35,171 bases of DNA from Chromera velia (taxonomy: Eukaryota; Sar; Chromeraceae). The DNA is taken from NCBI GenBank assembly GCA_018398765.1, contig JAHBMJ010001137.1:1-35171 (forward strand), read 5' to 3'. Shown piece by piece: positions 9,272 through 18,928 of the stretch (positions within the stretch are counted from its first letter, which is position 1; the number at the start of each line of letters is the position of its first letter). The notes below the pieces were generated by a model, which was given only the letters and a program-made list of their open reading frames with translations, was not told the DNA's origin and made no database searches. Position numbers and translations under genes: made by a program.

Positions 9272-11549
9272 ATGTTGACACTGACATTTCCCGATCTTCT
9301 TTTGTATGCAGAGGGCTTCCTGAGGAATTTCTGGCGCTCTGTTTCCACCAAACGCGCTCCTTTGCGTGTGCTGGTGGTGACAGACGTGAAATTTGACGAT
9401 CTTCTCGCGATTTGGGCCCTCGTTCGAAGTCTCTCTGTCCCTCACCTGAAGGGAGGAGCCCCATTCCCCGTGAAGACAAAGGATGAGGGGGGCATCTCAA
9501 GCCCCGAAAAGGAGGGAGTGCAGTTCCACGTGCTGGTCACGGGCGTGAGTGACCAGGCAGGGGCTCTGAGGACAGTCCGCCATTGCATCAACAAAGCCAG
9601 ATCCTCCCTCCCCGTCACGAACCCATCCACACCCCAACTGGTGCCCTTCAGTGCCCACTTCCACGCTTCTGCACACAAAGTTGTGGTCAACGACGCTGCA
9701 CGGCACGAGGCCCTCACCTTCAATTTGAGAGCTCTGGGAGAGAAGGAAGAGGTGCCTATGGAAGACCTCCTGCCTGAGTCCATGAGTGGGTACTTCGATT
9801 TAGTCTGTGTGATGGTCCAATTCTTCAACCATGATGCTCGAAAAGACGTTGAAGCATTGAGAGAGGAAGAGAAGACACTGCAGGGAAGATCCCCGTCAGA
9901 GGCAGACACCCCTCCTTCCCTCGTGCCCTCAAGCCTCGACATTCTGGTTCCCCGTGAGGGAGGAATCTGTTGCATTGGGTCAGGATTTAACACCAGGGTG
10001 GAACCAGAGACGGACGGTGGGGAGGAACTGATGTTCCGTGCCTTGGCCAGACGGCTGGAGATGGCAGACAGAGACTGCTGGCAGGCAGTGAGGAAAAGTG
10101 AGTCAGCTAGAGAATCGAAGGTAATTAAGTCGGCTAGTGAAGGTCTGTCTGTGTGGTCCGTCTATTTTTCTTCTGTCTTCTTCTTTCCTGCGCAGGCTGT
10201 GTGATCTGCCGAGTCGTCTGTGTGATGCAACTAGTCGGTGACCCCATTTCTCGGGTCTCTGCATGACAGCCTGCTTTGTACCCTTGTAACGTCTGTTCCG
10301 GTCTCTCTGTCTGTCTTCGACTCTGTCTTTCTGTCTCTCTATCGGTCAGTCCGTGCGTCTGATATATTCATGTTTGTTTCTTTTTTCCTCTCAACCTGCC
10401 CGTCTGCCTCTCTGTCTGTGGTGTTGTCTCGCTTGTCGCGAGAAAGATCCCAATGCAATGCAAGGTGTGGAGGAAGCTTCTCGATTCCCCCCCCTCCGCT
10501 CTCTGGTTGCAGATCAGTGGCCTCCACGGCGTGTCAGGCGAGTGCTGCTCCTCACCAACAAGGGCAGCTACTCCAGTGAGGCTGCGCAGATGGTAACCTC
10601 CTTCAAAAGCACGGGAAAGTCCCAGACAGACGAGAAGAAGAAAACCGGGCAGAAAGCATACTCTGGGAACATTTCCACCCATGACCCCACTCTCCTTCAT
10701 CTGCTTTCCACTGCCCCCTCAAGGAGTTGGGAGGCCGAGGAGGGGGACCCCCAATTCTGGCAGGAAGTCATCGAAGGGGCCAAGCACGAACGGCTGACAT
10801 TTGCGACAGCCCAGGTGGCGAAGGCTCTGTGCGGTCAGGTAGGACCATTTGATTCACAGGGAAGTGAAATCCAGAGGGTGCGTTTCCAGGCCTGCCAGAC
10901 TGCAGATGAAGAGCCTCTGCCTGGAGAGGCAGGCCTGTTCAGAAGGGAAGGGATCCCGCCGTCTTTTCGCGACAGGGTCCTTTGCAATCATCTTCCAGAC
11001 CCCAAAATTGCAAAATTGGACCGGGAAGCTCTCGCTAGTGCTCTGTTGGGCATTTGCCTCGGGCGGGGGTGTTTGAGTTGTGAGGGGCTCAAATGGGTTT
11101 TGGGTCTAGCTGAAGTATTGGTTGAAGGGATGAAGAAGATGAAGAGAGAGGGGGGAGAAGAGGAAGCACAAAAGGGGAAGCCTTACATAGAGAGGGCGTC
11201 TGTTATTCTGAAAAACGCTGTGGAAAGTGAGGAAAGGAAAGCAAAGAAAGAGCCTGAGCTTGAAGACATTATTGAGGCCACAGACGGATTGCAGATTGCT
11301 GTGTTGCTTCGAGGTGCATGGGATGAGATCAATAAGAAGGGCCTTTGTATGGTGCCCCTCACCCCGAAGCAAGGAGGAGAAATAGAATTGTCGAATGTTT
11401 CTGGTGCAGTGGAGATGGGAGGATCAGGTCAGAAAATCAAGGAAGCAGCAGAGTTGCTGTGTCATCCTTATTGGGGGCCGCTGAGCAGCCTGCCTGCTGA
11501 CACAGGCAGGAGCCTTTTGAGAAGGAATCCGATTTGTGTAGAAGAGTAG
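9272..11549 (+). CDS. Nucleoside-hydrolase-like protein, two exons, 620 aa
   Basis: Exons 9272-10097 and 10513-11549 join in phase 1 (donor AAAA/GTGAGT, acceptor GGTTGCAG). The N-terminus holds VLVVTDVKFDDLLAIW with D38, D42 and D43. This matches the second, third and fourth aspartates of the DTDPGxDD loop of inosine-uridine nucleoside hydrolases, although the first Asp is Val. FHVLVTGVSDQ follows in the place of the next core strand. The second exon has STHDPTLLHLL (H332-D333), comparable to the His-Asp pair near the C-terminus of that family. At 620 aa it is about twice the usual 300-340 aa, with charged Lys/Glu-rich inserts at about 340 and 480-530. It has no signal peptide. The true 5' end is uncertain. 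ATG 9272 lies 14 bp after TATAAAA (9258), but TTTTGTATGCAG at 9300-9311 is also a good acceptor that would need an upstream exon of phase 1. Family call tentative; gene model good. Confidence 0.7.
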
Positions 11550-11770
11550 CTGTTGCAATCAGTTTGTTTCATCTTTCAGCAATCTCTGAAGTAGTCCTCT
11601 TGCTTCTTGCCAGGGACATGTTCTTGTTCTCATAGTGGTCCACCGTTTCTGTACTCCCTTCAACTTTGAAGCTGTTTTCTCGCTTGTGTGGGCCTAAGAT
11701 ATTAGTCGGGATATCTTTGACTTTTTGCATTGAATTGAAGTGGTTAAATTAAAGCCGGTGAGCCACACTC
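11550..11770. other. 3' flank of the hydrolase-like gene
   Basis: About 220 bp follow the TAG stop before the CA array. I see no AATAAA and no coding content. It probably carries the 3' UTR. Confidence 0.4.
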
Positions 11771-11859
11771 TGACACGCACTCTTGCACACACACTTACAC
11801 ACAGACACACACACACACACACACACACACGCTCAGATATACGCAGACACACACTTACA

Positions 11860-11896
<37 letters not shown>

Positions 11897-11915
11897 TTAC
11901 ACACTTACACTTACA

Positions 11916-11977
<62 letters not shown>

Positions 11978-11985
11978 GGGGGGGG
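11770..11985. repeat. (CA)n microsatellite ending in a poly-G run
   Basis: About 200 bp of CA with TTACACA interruptions end in a run of ten G at about 11976-11985. Open frames of Thr-His or Val-Cys repeats on either strand are artefacts of the dinucleotide. Confidence 0.92.
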
Positions 11986-12443
11986 GAGCGGGCTATGGTC
12001 TGATACTCTTTTTCAAACAGTTTTTATAACAAAGACGGACAATTTGAATTCAAACCTTTCCAAACCTGCAGGTAACCTCATCATCTGCATACACATAGTT
12101 TATAGAGTCATTAAGCAGTTTAAAAATTTTTATTTAATACTTCTACAACGCAAACAGCTTGCCTCATGGGAGTTTTAAAAATGTTTTTCATCCGTTTTTG
12201 GTGAATTTTAGAGGTTTTCATCCTAAATTGGCCATGAAACCCCTAGTTTTTACCTCAAAATGTCTTTAAAATCAGTTTTTTCCTTATAAAGCAAAAATGT
12301 CCGTTTTTGACCTTAAAAATGAAAAAATTCGCTTGCACATGGGGGACTGCCGCCCCCCGAACCCCCCGCCTACCCCCGCTGAAGGGTTACAAGCCCCCAC
12401 GCCCCCCACTCCACCCCCCGCTCGGGGGGAGACCCCCCAAACC

Positions 12444-12626
12444 CCCCCAACAACTTAAAGTTTTTAGCGCACCGCCAAAATTGAAAAACTTTTTTTTGCA
12501 TAAAACGATTCTACGCATTATTACAAGCCGTTGGATACAAAAATCAGCTCCATATCCTTCCCCATTTGTTGTTTTAGACCTAAAAAACGTTCAAAACGAT
12601 ACAAAAAATAAGTGTTATACCCTAGG
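12444..12626 (+). repeat. 183-bp direct repeat, copy 1
   Basis: It matches 13121-13303 over its full length without gaps, with a handful of substitutions (for example CATAAAACG versus CATTAAACG). It lies directly after a C-rich segment that does not precede copy 2. Confidence 0.85.
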
Positions 12627-13120
12627 TGACTGTAGGTTCCCAGGCCCCCTCAGAAGGGAAAAAGTTATTTAAAACCTCATTTTTGTAACTTCAAAAACTC
12701 GAATCAAAATAGATAAAAACTATTTTTTAATAATTGCAGTCCCATATTTTATCTTTTTGTTTCATCTTGTTGGTGATTTGTTAACTTTCTATATGTATAA
12801 AAGTTTTTTTTTAGACACATTTGGGCGTGTTCGCTACCTGAGGTTTTTAAAAACTTAAACCTCTTCAAACCTAGCATAAACCTAGACGTATAACTCCAAA
12901 CCAGAGATAAACCTTAGTAATATGATGCTTTTCTATCACTTGATATGTTATTTAAATAAAAAAACGTTTTTTAACCGTATGTAAATGGAGGGGTATTTTA
13001 CTTAAAAAACTTCCGTTCGCTACCCTAGGTTTAGAAATCTACTAAAAAACCTAAACCTATCATAAAACGTCATAAAATAATAAATATTTCACCTCATTGA
13101 AAAATATTGATATTATCTGA

Positions 13121-13303
13121 CCCCCAACAACTTAAAGTTTTTAGCGCACCGCCAAAATTGAAAAACCTTTTTTTGCATTAAACGATTCTTCGCATTATTA
13201 CAAGCCGTTAAGTACAAAAATCAGCTCCATATCCTTCCCCGTTTGTTGTTTTAGATCTAAAAAACGTTTAAAACGGTGCAAAAAATAAGTGTTATACCCT
13301 AGG
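13121..13303 (+). repeat. 183-bp direct repeat, copy 2
   Basis: Second copy of the 12444-12626 repeat. It ends at CCCTAGG and is followed at once by a GGGAG/(GA)n tract, so the right edge of the copy coincides with a microsatellite. Confidence 0.85.
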
Positions 13304-13325
13304 GAGCGGGAGGGGGAGAGGGAGG

Positions 13326-13367
<42 letters not shown>

Positions 13368-13378
13368 CAGAGAGAAAG
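13304..13378. repeat. (GA)n purine tract
   Basis: A GGGAG-rich lead-in is followed by about 35 bp of GA dinucleotides and then degenerate GAGACAGAGA. It adjoins the end of the 183-bp repeat. Confidence 0.85.
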
Positions 13379-13629
13379 TCTCAGGAAAAAACGGCGGTAG
13401 AAACAGACTCTGAGGTGAAGAGAGACAGTGCCCTACTGTCAGAATCCGGGACACTCGACCACAAAATGTAATGTTGATGAGAATGTCAATCTTCATGAGA
13501 AAACGACGGAAGAGAGATGCGGAGGTCATCTCGAGGCAGGAAGAGTTATGTAAGAGACACACGCTCTTGGAAGGTCAGAGGGAATGTTTGCAGCAAGACC
13601 AAGCAGAACACCCACACAGATCTGGTTCT

Positions 13630-14514
13630 TCACCAATACTGAATGGTCGGAGGTGCCTTCTCTCTTTCTTTTTCTTTCGCCACGCTGTGTCGTTTTTTCC
13701 GCTCGCCCTGTTCAACCTCTATCACGTGATTGAACAGGAGCTGCGCAGGGTCCTGACCATCAGGCAGTTGCACACCGACTATCTTGTTCACGCTGAGTAT
13801 CACTGAGTCTTCTATCGGTTTGTAGATCTCCCTCCCCCCTTCAGAGCTTTCACAAATCTCCACGGCATCTGATATTGTAGCTGTTCCCGTCTCCCTTTCT
13901 GTGAAAAGAACCTGACCGAGGAGACGGCGAGGCCGGTGGGACTCACGCACATGAAAGCAGGCTCGCTTTTGACTGCTTCGGAGACTTTCCAACAGCATCT
14001 GGTGAAGGGAGAGCGTTCTCCACTGGTTAGCCTTCGATCTCGGTTTTCGCCGTCTCCTACTTGTAATTCTCTCGTCCGACCGAGCTTTTGCTGCGCTTTT
14101 GGAGGAAGAGACCACTGAATGAAGGAAGTCCGTCTTGTCTCTAAACACATGGCCGCCGCTGCACCTCATCTGCCGTGGTCCCGTCAAACCGGAGTGCCCA
14201 TCCGGGGGGCCCTCATCCTGGTCAGGCATCCTCACCGATGAAGCACTTCCCAGCATTCGAGAAAGGCTTTGGTTGGAAACGGGCTGGAAAACGAAGCAGC
14301 TCGCCAGAAATCGTGACAGGTAATCCATAAGTGAAAGGGAGTTTGACAACCTGCACCGAAGCCCATGGGCATGCAGCGCAGGTAGGAAACCGACAGTGTC
14401 AAAAGTAGACGGTTCCCAAGTCAGAGTCGATGACTCATTGAATTTCAGCGTCTGCAAGGATCGAGCTTCGCACGCGCGGGGCCTCGGCATGTCCATGGCG
14501 CCTGCCAGGTTCAT
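13630..14514 (-). CDS. Hypothetical protein, uncertain single-exon ORF (294 aa)
   Basis: An uninterrupted minus-strand frame starts at ATG 14514 and runs 294 codons. This is the longest single-exon frame outside recognised genes that is not low-complexity. The product is rich in Ser and Arg (a basic patch SRRRRKPRSK in the middle) and ends in a Lys/Glu stretch. I recognise no domain, signal peptide or membrane segment. It lies between the AT-rich repeat block and the kinase gene and is transcribed away from the kinase. Against it: genes in this window are normally intron-split, and moderate GC content alone can give a frame of this length. Confidence 0.3.
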   Translation of the reverse strand: MNLAGAMDMPRPRACEARSLQTLKFNESSTLTWEPSTFDTVGFLPALHAHGLRCRLSNSLSLMDYLSRFLASCFVFQPVSNQSLSRMLGSASSVRMPDQDEGPPDGHSGLTGPRQMRCSGGHVFRDKTDFLHSVVSSSKSAAKARSDERITSRRRRKPRSKANQWRTLSLHQMLLESLRSSQKRACFHVRESHRPRRLLGQVLFTERETGTATISDAVEICESSEGGREIYKPIEDSVILSVNKIVGVQLPDGQDPAQLLFNHVIEVEQGERKKRHSVAKEKEREKAPPTIQYW

Positions 14515-14780
14515 TTTTTCAAGGGGGCCTCGGCATGCGCACCGATACAGCTAGCATGCATGTGCATGCAAGAGAGTGCTAGCTGAAGCATAGCTGATCG
14601 AAGCTGATCGAATTGCAATTTATCGGTGCATCTTTCGATTGTGAATTCGATTCTATTAATATTGCATGTAACTTCGGATCCGTATACACGCGAGCTTCGA
14701 TCACTTGGCAGTCGAATCATGCAACTTTCCCTCATGAGCACAGTTGTGCCCTTCCAGACTTTCTTCGCAACGCTTTATCG

Positions 14781-14782
<2 letters not shown>

Positions 14783-14812
<30 letters not shown>
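14783..14812. repeat. (TA)n microsatellite
   Basis: A run of about 15 TA dinucleotides lies 200 bp upstream of the kinase start codon. Confidence 0.9.
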
Positions 14813-14815
<3 letters not shown>

Positions 14816-15015
14816 GCGAGATCTGGTGCACGTCGTCATTCTTCAGCACACTTGCGTCTGCATGGCCATCTGAAACTGCACACCGACTGATTCTTTAAAC
14901 CACTCACTTTGATACTGCGAAGTGTAAGTCATCTTTACACTTCTTCTGTCGTTTCTTTTTCCCGTCATCTTTCACTTCAATCGACAGTCCATACATTCAA
15001 CTTTCCTGAAAAGCC

Positions 15016-17098
15016 ATGCGTTCCCTCTTCTCTCTTGTGGCGCTTGGTGGTCTTCTGACCTTTTCGAGCGCAGAGCATCTCTCTCTTCGTCGAGCAAAAG
15101 CAAAACTCAGGGTGGCCTCTCCTCTCTCACCCCCGAGCACTACCTCTGCCTCCTACAAGAGTGCACGTGCCGTCGCGTCAGGGAGTTCCACGCCGATTGT
15201 GCGTGTTGTGCCGACCCCCCTTCTCGTTGCGGCTGAAGAAACCTATTCAGAAGGCGACCAGGTGGTCGGCCTGTCCATGGCCGAACTGCTGCAGATGGAA
15301 GCCACAGGAGACCCCAAAACAGTCACGACCAATTTCCTGACCACTCTGGACATTGAGGACCTTCGAAATGGAATGTACCTGGGAGGAGGTGCCTTCGGGT
15401 GGGTGTTCAAAGTTCATGTGAAGGAGAACAAACGACCGTACATTCCCGACTCGGGGTTTCTCGGTGCGTTCAAGTCCAGAGTTGCGAAGGAGGACTTCGC
15501 TCTGAAGGTTCTGGGAAACACAGACGATCAGGCTCTGGACCCTGCAAAAGAGGAAGAGGGAAGATTGAACGAGTGGGTCAGCAGCAAGCACGTGTGCACA
15601 GGGGGAACGCGCTGCCAGTGCTTCCCCGGAGTTGTGCCAATGTGGACACACTGGCTGACCACAGGGGCAAAGGCAACGTGGTTCAACCCTTCGGTCGGTC
15701 CGTCAGCCTTTCTGTCTGTTGTTTCTTCTCCCGGCAAGTTCGTGTGCAAACTTCTTTTCAGATCGAAAGGCAACATAAACGATGTCAATATTCCCACTAG
15801 CTCGCTGAGTCTGGTCGACAAAGCGTCTCACAAAGAAACTTGCCGCTTCTTTGGTCATGCAACTGGGTGATCGAATGTGAGGAAGGTCGCATGACAGAGG
15901 AGGACGGCGGTCGGGACGCAAAGATGAGAGGAATTCCGTCTGAAGGGGCCCAGGAGAGGAGAAAAAGGGCGCACCAAGGGGAGAGAAGGTCTGGATGAAT
16001 GGAAGTGTGGATGAATGGGTGCTTGTTTTGTTTCGATTTGCTTTCTTTCTCATGAATTCATGAAAGTGTGCCTGCAGGCCTCGAAGGAGAAGATCGAGTC
16101 GTGGAACTATGCAATGGGGGCTGACGAGAACGGGAAGGCCTCGGCAGCTTTGTATCTGATGGAGTTGCAGGACAACACTGTGAGCTTTGAACTGGTCGCC
16201 TTTTCCCATTTTTCTTTCTTTTTTATAGCTTCCTCGACTTTCTTCTGCCTTTGTTCTTCTTCTTCTTCTTGCTGCTGTCTTGGTGTTTTTTTGTTTTTTC
16301 CCCGACCTTTCTCGTTTTATCGGAATTTTTCTTCCTATCTACCTGCCGGCATGTCTGCGCTCTTTTTGCACCTCTCTCAGAAGGCCGCACTTGCTTTCGT
16401 GCATGCGTCTTTCGGTCTATCTATCCATCTGTCGTTTCCTTTTCCTCTCCTTGACCCTTTCCCACACCAAAGGAGCAGCCCCGCATTTGCGCTTGCACAC
16501 GCAGTGCATTGCATTGCATTGCATTGCATTGCAGGTGAAGGGCTGGTGGGAGAAGACCAGTCTGACAGGCACAAGCAAGAAGAACGCAGGCAAGGCCGCA
16601 ATGCTGATGGCTTCCTTCATCCTCAATTCCCTCGACTACTGGAGCATGACGCACAACGACGCGCACAAGTCCAACCTCCTGATCAAAAAATTCGCAGGCA
16701 ACAAAGACCCATGCGACCCTAGGGACACTCCCGGCACTTGCACACACTGGTGCTTTCACTTTGAGGACAATGGGCTTCAGGAGAAGTGCATCAGAGCCTC
16801 CACGATGGAGAATTATATGGTCCGTCTGGCGGACTTTGGATCGGCAGTTGTGTCCGCTTCCACGGCTGCGAATGGGAATCTTGAAGACTCAGACACAGCG
16901 ACAGGACAGAACAACTACGCACCGGCGGGGTCCCAAGCAGACTCGGGTGCTGTGTTGGCCCTCTGTGAGTTCTTTGACTTCGACGATTGTCCCACTGATT
17001 TCGGATATGACGTCAAGACTCAGTACAGCAACGCCTACTTCAACGACATTGTCGTGCAGAGGCCGACTTCAAATGTGTGCGATTTCGGCCACAATTGA
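15016..17098 (+). CDS. Secreted protein kinase-like protein, three exons, 447 aa
   Basis: Exons 15016-15693, 16078-16179 and 16535-17098 join in phase 0. The N-terminus (MRSLFSLVALGGLLTFSSAEH) is a typical cleavable signal peptide, followed by a Ser/Pro-rich, presumably disordered stretch to about residue 70. The kinase fold shows a glycine loop LGGGAFGWVF (122-131), the VAIK-type lysine in FALKV (K164), a catalytic loop HNDAHKSN (D302 and N307 kept; HND replaces HRD) and DFG (360-362). Between the catalytic loop and DFG lie about 57 residues instead of about 17. The insert contains CDPRDTPGTCTHWC and a later Cys. Further Cys pairs (CTGGTRCQC) fit disulphides in the secretory pathway. Only 85 residues follow DFG and no APE motif is seen, so the C-lobe is short or divergent. 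It is comparable in style to secreted apicomplexan kinases such as ROPK or FIKK, but I cannot assign it to either. Activity is likely but not certain. Confidence 0.8.
16506..16534 (+). repeat. (GCATT)5 pentanucleotide ending in the 3' splice site
   Basis: Five GCATT units run directly into GCAG, the inferred acceptor of kinase intron 2 (16180-16534). Each unit looks like a near-acceptor (TTGCA), so unit number could move the splice site or branch region. Confidence 0.8.
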
Positions 17099-18928
17099 GT
17101 CACTGTAAACAGGAAAGCCGACAGACAGACGACCACTTGAGGATTCGGGAGAAGGGAGAATGAGGTGCCCCGACTTCGTCCTGCAAGATCGATCATGAGT
17201 ACCCGTATGCTGGTGTCACTCTGATCGGAAGGGACTGAAAGCAGATAGATTGGAGGCGTTGTTTTCTCCCTCTCTTTCTCAATTTTTCTCTCCCATTTTT
17301 CCAAAGTGCGTGTTTTGCTTTCCTTGTTTGATGTATCTTTCAGAGTCACGATACGATGAAGACGACACGGCAAAACGCATCTCCGAACATGACGAAAACC
17401 CGAGCGCAAAAGCACAATGAGCTCAAAAAGCACGTGAGCATGCAGTGAAAAAGAAAATGAGGCGTCTTTCTCATGAACACAAGGAAGTAGAAATAAGAGG
17501 TGGAGGAGGGAAGTGATTTGACTAACAAAGATGGCAGGGTCTTTTTCAGCAGGCTTCAGAAAGCGAAAAGGAAGAAGGGGCGACATACGAAAAAAAGAAG
17601 AGAGAAGGGAGAAACATTGAAGGAAACAAACATTTCACCATCAGGTGCCTGAGGCTCTCCTACTCACTGACCAGCCCGTATCAACTGTTTAGATAATACA
17701 GCACCGACACATCTGAAAACGATTTGGATTCAAACACGTGGATCAGAAAAACGATGTAAGTGAATCATACAATCAACTCATGTAGAAAAAAAGACATCGT
17801 TTTCACGACCACACGCAGCGTCAAAAAAAGGAATCAAGAGCACTACGGAACGTCAATTAACCAAAACAATCAAAAGGTCTCAACTGCTTAGAACTTTAAG
17901 CCAGCCAACGGATTCAAAATATCCGCATTCATGAGACTTTGTTGCGTAAGTTTTTGTCTTTCTGCAAGCATTAAATACCAGGTTGGATGTCCGTCTAGTT
18001 TAAAAAGTTAATAAAAAGATATTCGCCCACCTGTTAGAGGAATTTATGTGAATTTATCTTACAAGAGAGCGGAAAAGAATAGAAGAGATGAGGTAACTTT
18101 TGGAGCCAAATATTCATATAAACCTTAATTGACAAGCAAAATTTGTTTGAAACGCTAAATTTTTACCTAAATTCAGAACTTGGTCAGTTCACTGCAACCA
18201 GCTAGTAGGCAGGTTCAATTAATGAAAAGCTGTGACTATGCTAGATTATGCATATACATAGACGAAACTATAAAATACTGTGAAACCCTGGCTGGTGACT
18301 AGGAATCCTTAACATCGCGCCCGAAACAACTTTTTTTTTAGAACATTATTTTATGTTACGGTCGTTTGTCTTAGATGCAGATGCTAGGCTAGATGCTAGG
18401 CCTGCCTAGGGGCCTAAGCCTAGAAGTCTCCATTATCTCTAGGGGCGTGGATTGATGGGGGAACTTGCATATATATTATAATTGTTGACTTTTCTTGTTT
18501 TTTTGTGTCACTGCGTAAAAAGTGCGAGCGCAGGAGGTGTATTTTATGATTTAATTAACATGCAACGGTCAACTGTTGTTTAAAATCTTGCTGCATGACT
18601 TAGAGAGAGCTACAGTCCGTTCTGTTAGTGCCGCTCCTTGACGGAAACACATCACACTCACATAACGGGCCAACCTGACGCAAGATGCAAGACTGCACTG
18701 GACTTTCGTTTTCGCACACAGCAACAATCTGACAGAATGTTGAAGCCCCAGCAAGCAGCAACAGGCCTGTGTGGCGTTTCCTGAGAGGACCTTCCTTCCT
18801 CTTCCTCTTTTTGCTCCTCCTCTCCCTCGCGTCCCCGTTTGCGGTCGAGATCGAGATCCCGTGACCGAAAAGATCATGAAGACGGCCGATCGGGTCCTCT
18901 TCCCTCCTCTCCTTCAATTCCGACCTGA
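17099..18928. other. Gene-free interval between kinase and HAD-like gene
   Basis: The first part, to about 17.6 kb, is the probable kinase 3' UTR and flank. From about 17.7 to 18.6 kb the sequence is AT-rich without supported coding. A small nested repeat (AGATGCTAGGC twice, then palindromic CTAGGCCTGCCTAG) lies at 18380-18424. From 18770 a pyrimidine-rich stretch leads toward the HAD-like gene. Minus-strand frames here show no domain or splice logic. Confidence 0.45.

Larger units (their letters stand above)
12090..13304. repeat. AT-rich repeat block with a 183-bp direct duplication
   Basis: Base composition drops sharply relative to the flanking genes. Two gap-free, nearly identical 183-bp copies (12444-12626 and 13121-13303) lie in direct orientation 677 bp apart; both begin CCCCCAACAACTTAAAG and end TTATACCCTAGG. 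A second diverged pair begins GTTCGCTACC (12829 and 13015) and contains AAACCTA..CATAAA. A C-rich insert (12345-12450) interrupts the AT-rich sequence. No transposase-like frame is visible. It is probably a decayed or non-autonomous mobile element, but the boundaries are not defined. Confidence 0.65.

Noticed and set aside
8823-9312. Direct fusion of exon 13 to the hydrolase-like exon
   Set aside because: Donor phase 0 and acceptor phase 1 are incompatible, and I found no intermediate exon; the genes are annotated separately with the doubt stated.
9442-9993. 183-codon minus-strand frame
   Set aside because: Antisense to the hydrolase-like exon whose plus-strand frame is confirmed by its paralogue at 173-451.
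11694-12178. Thr-His and Val-Cys frames on both strands
   Set aside because: Translation of the (CA)n tract; no coding character outside it.
12307-12672. Pro-rich 121-codon plus-strand frame
   Set aside because: Spans a C-rich low-complexity stretch and runs into one copy of the 183-bp repeat, so it is most likely incidental.
17035-17586. 183-codon minus-strand frame downstream of the kinase
   Set aside because: Overlaps the kinase 3' end antisense and otherwise consists of Ser/Leu/Phe-rich sequence from purine-rich DNA; no domain or splice support.
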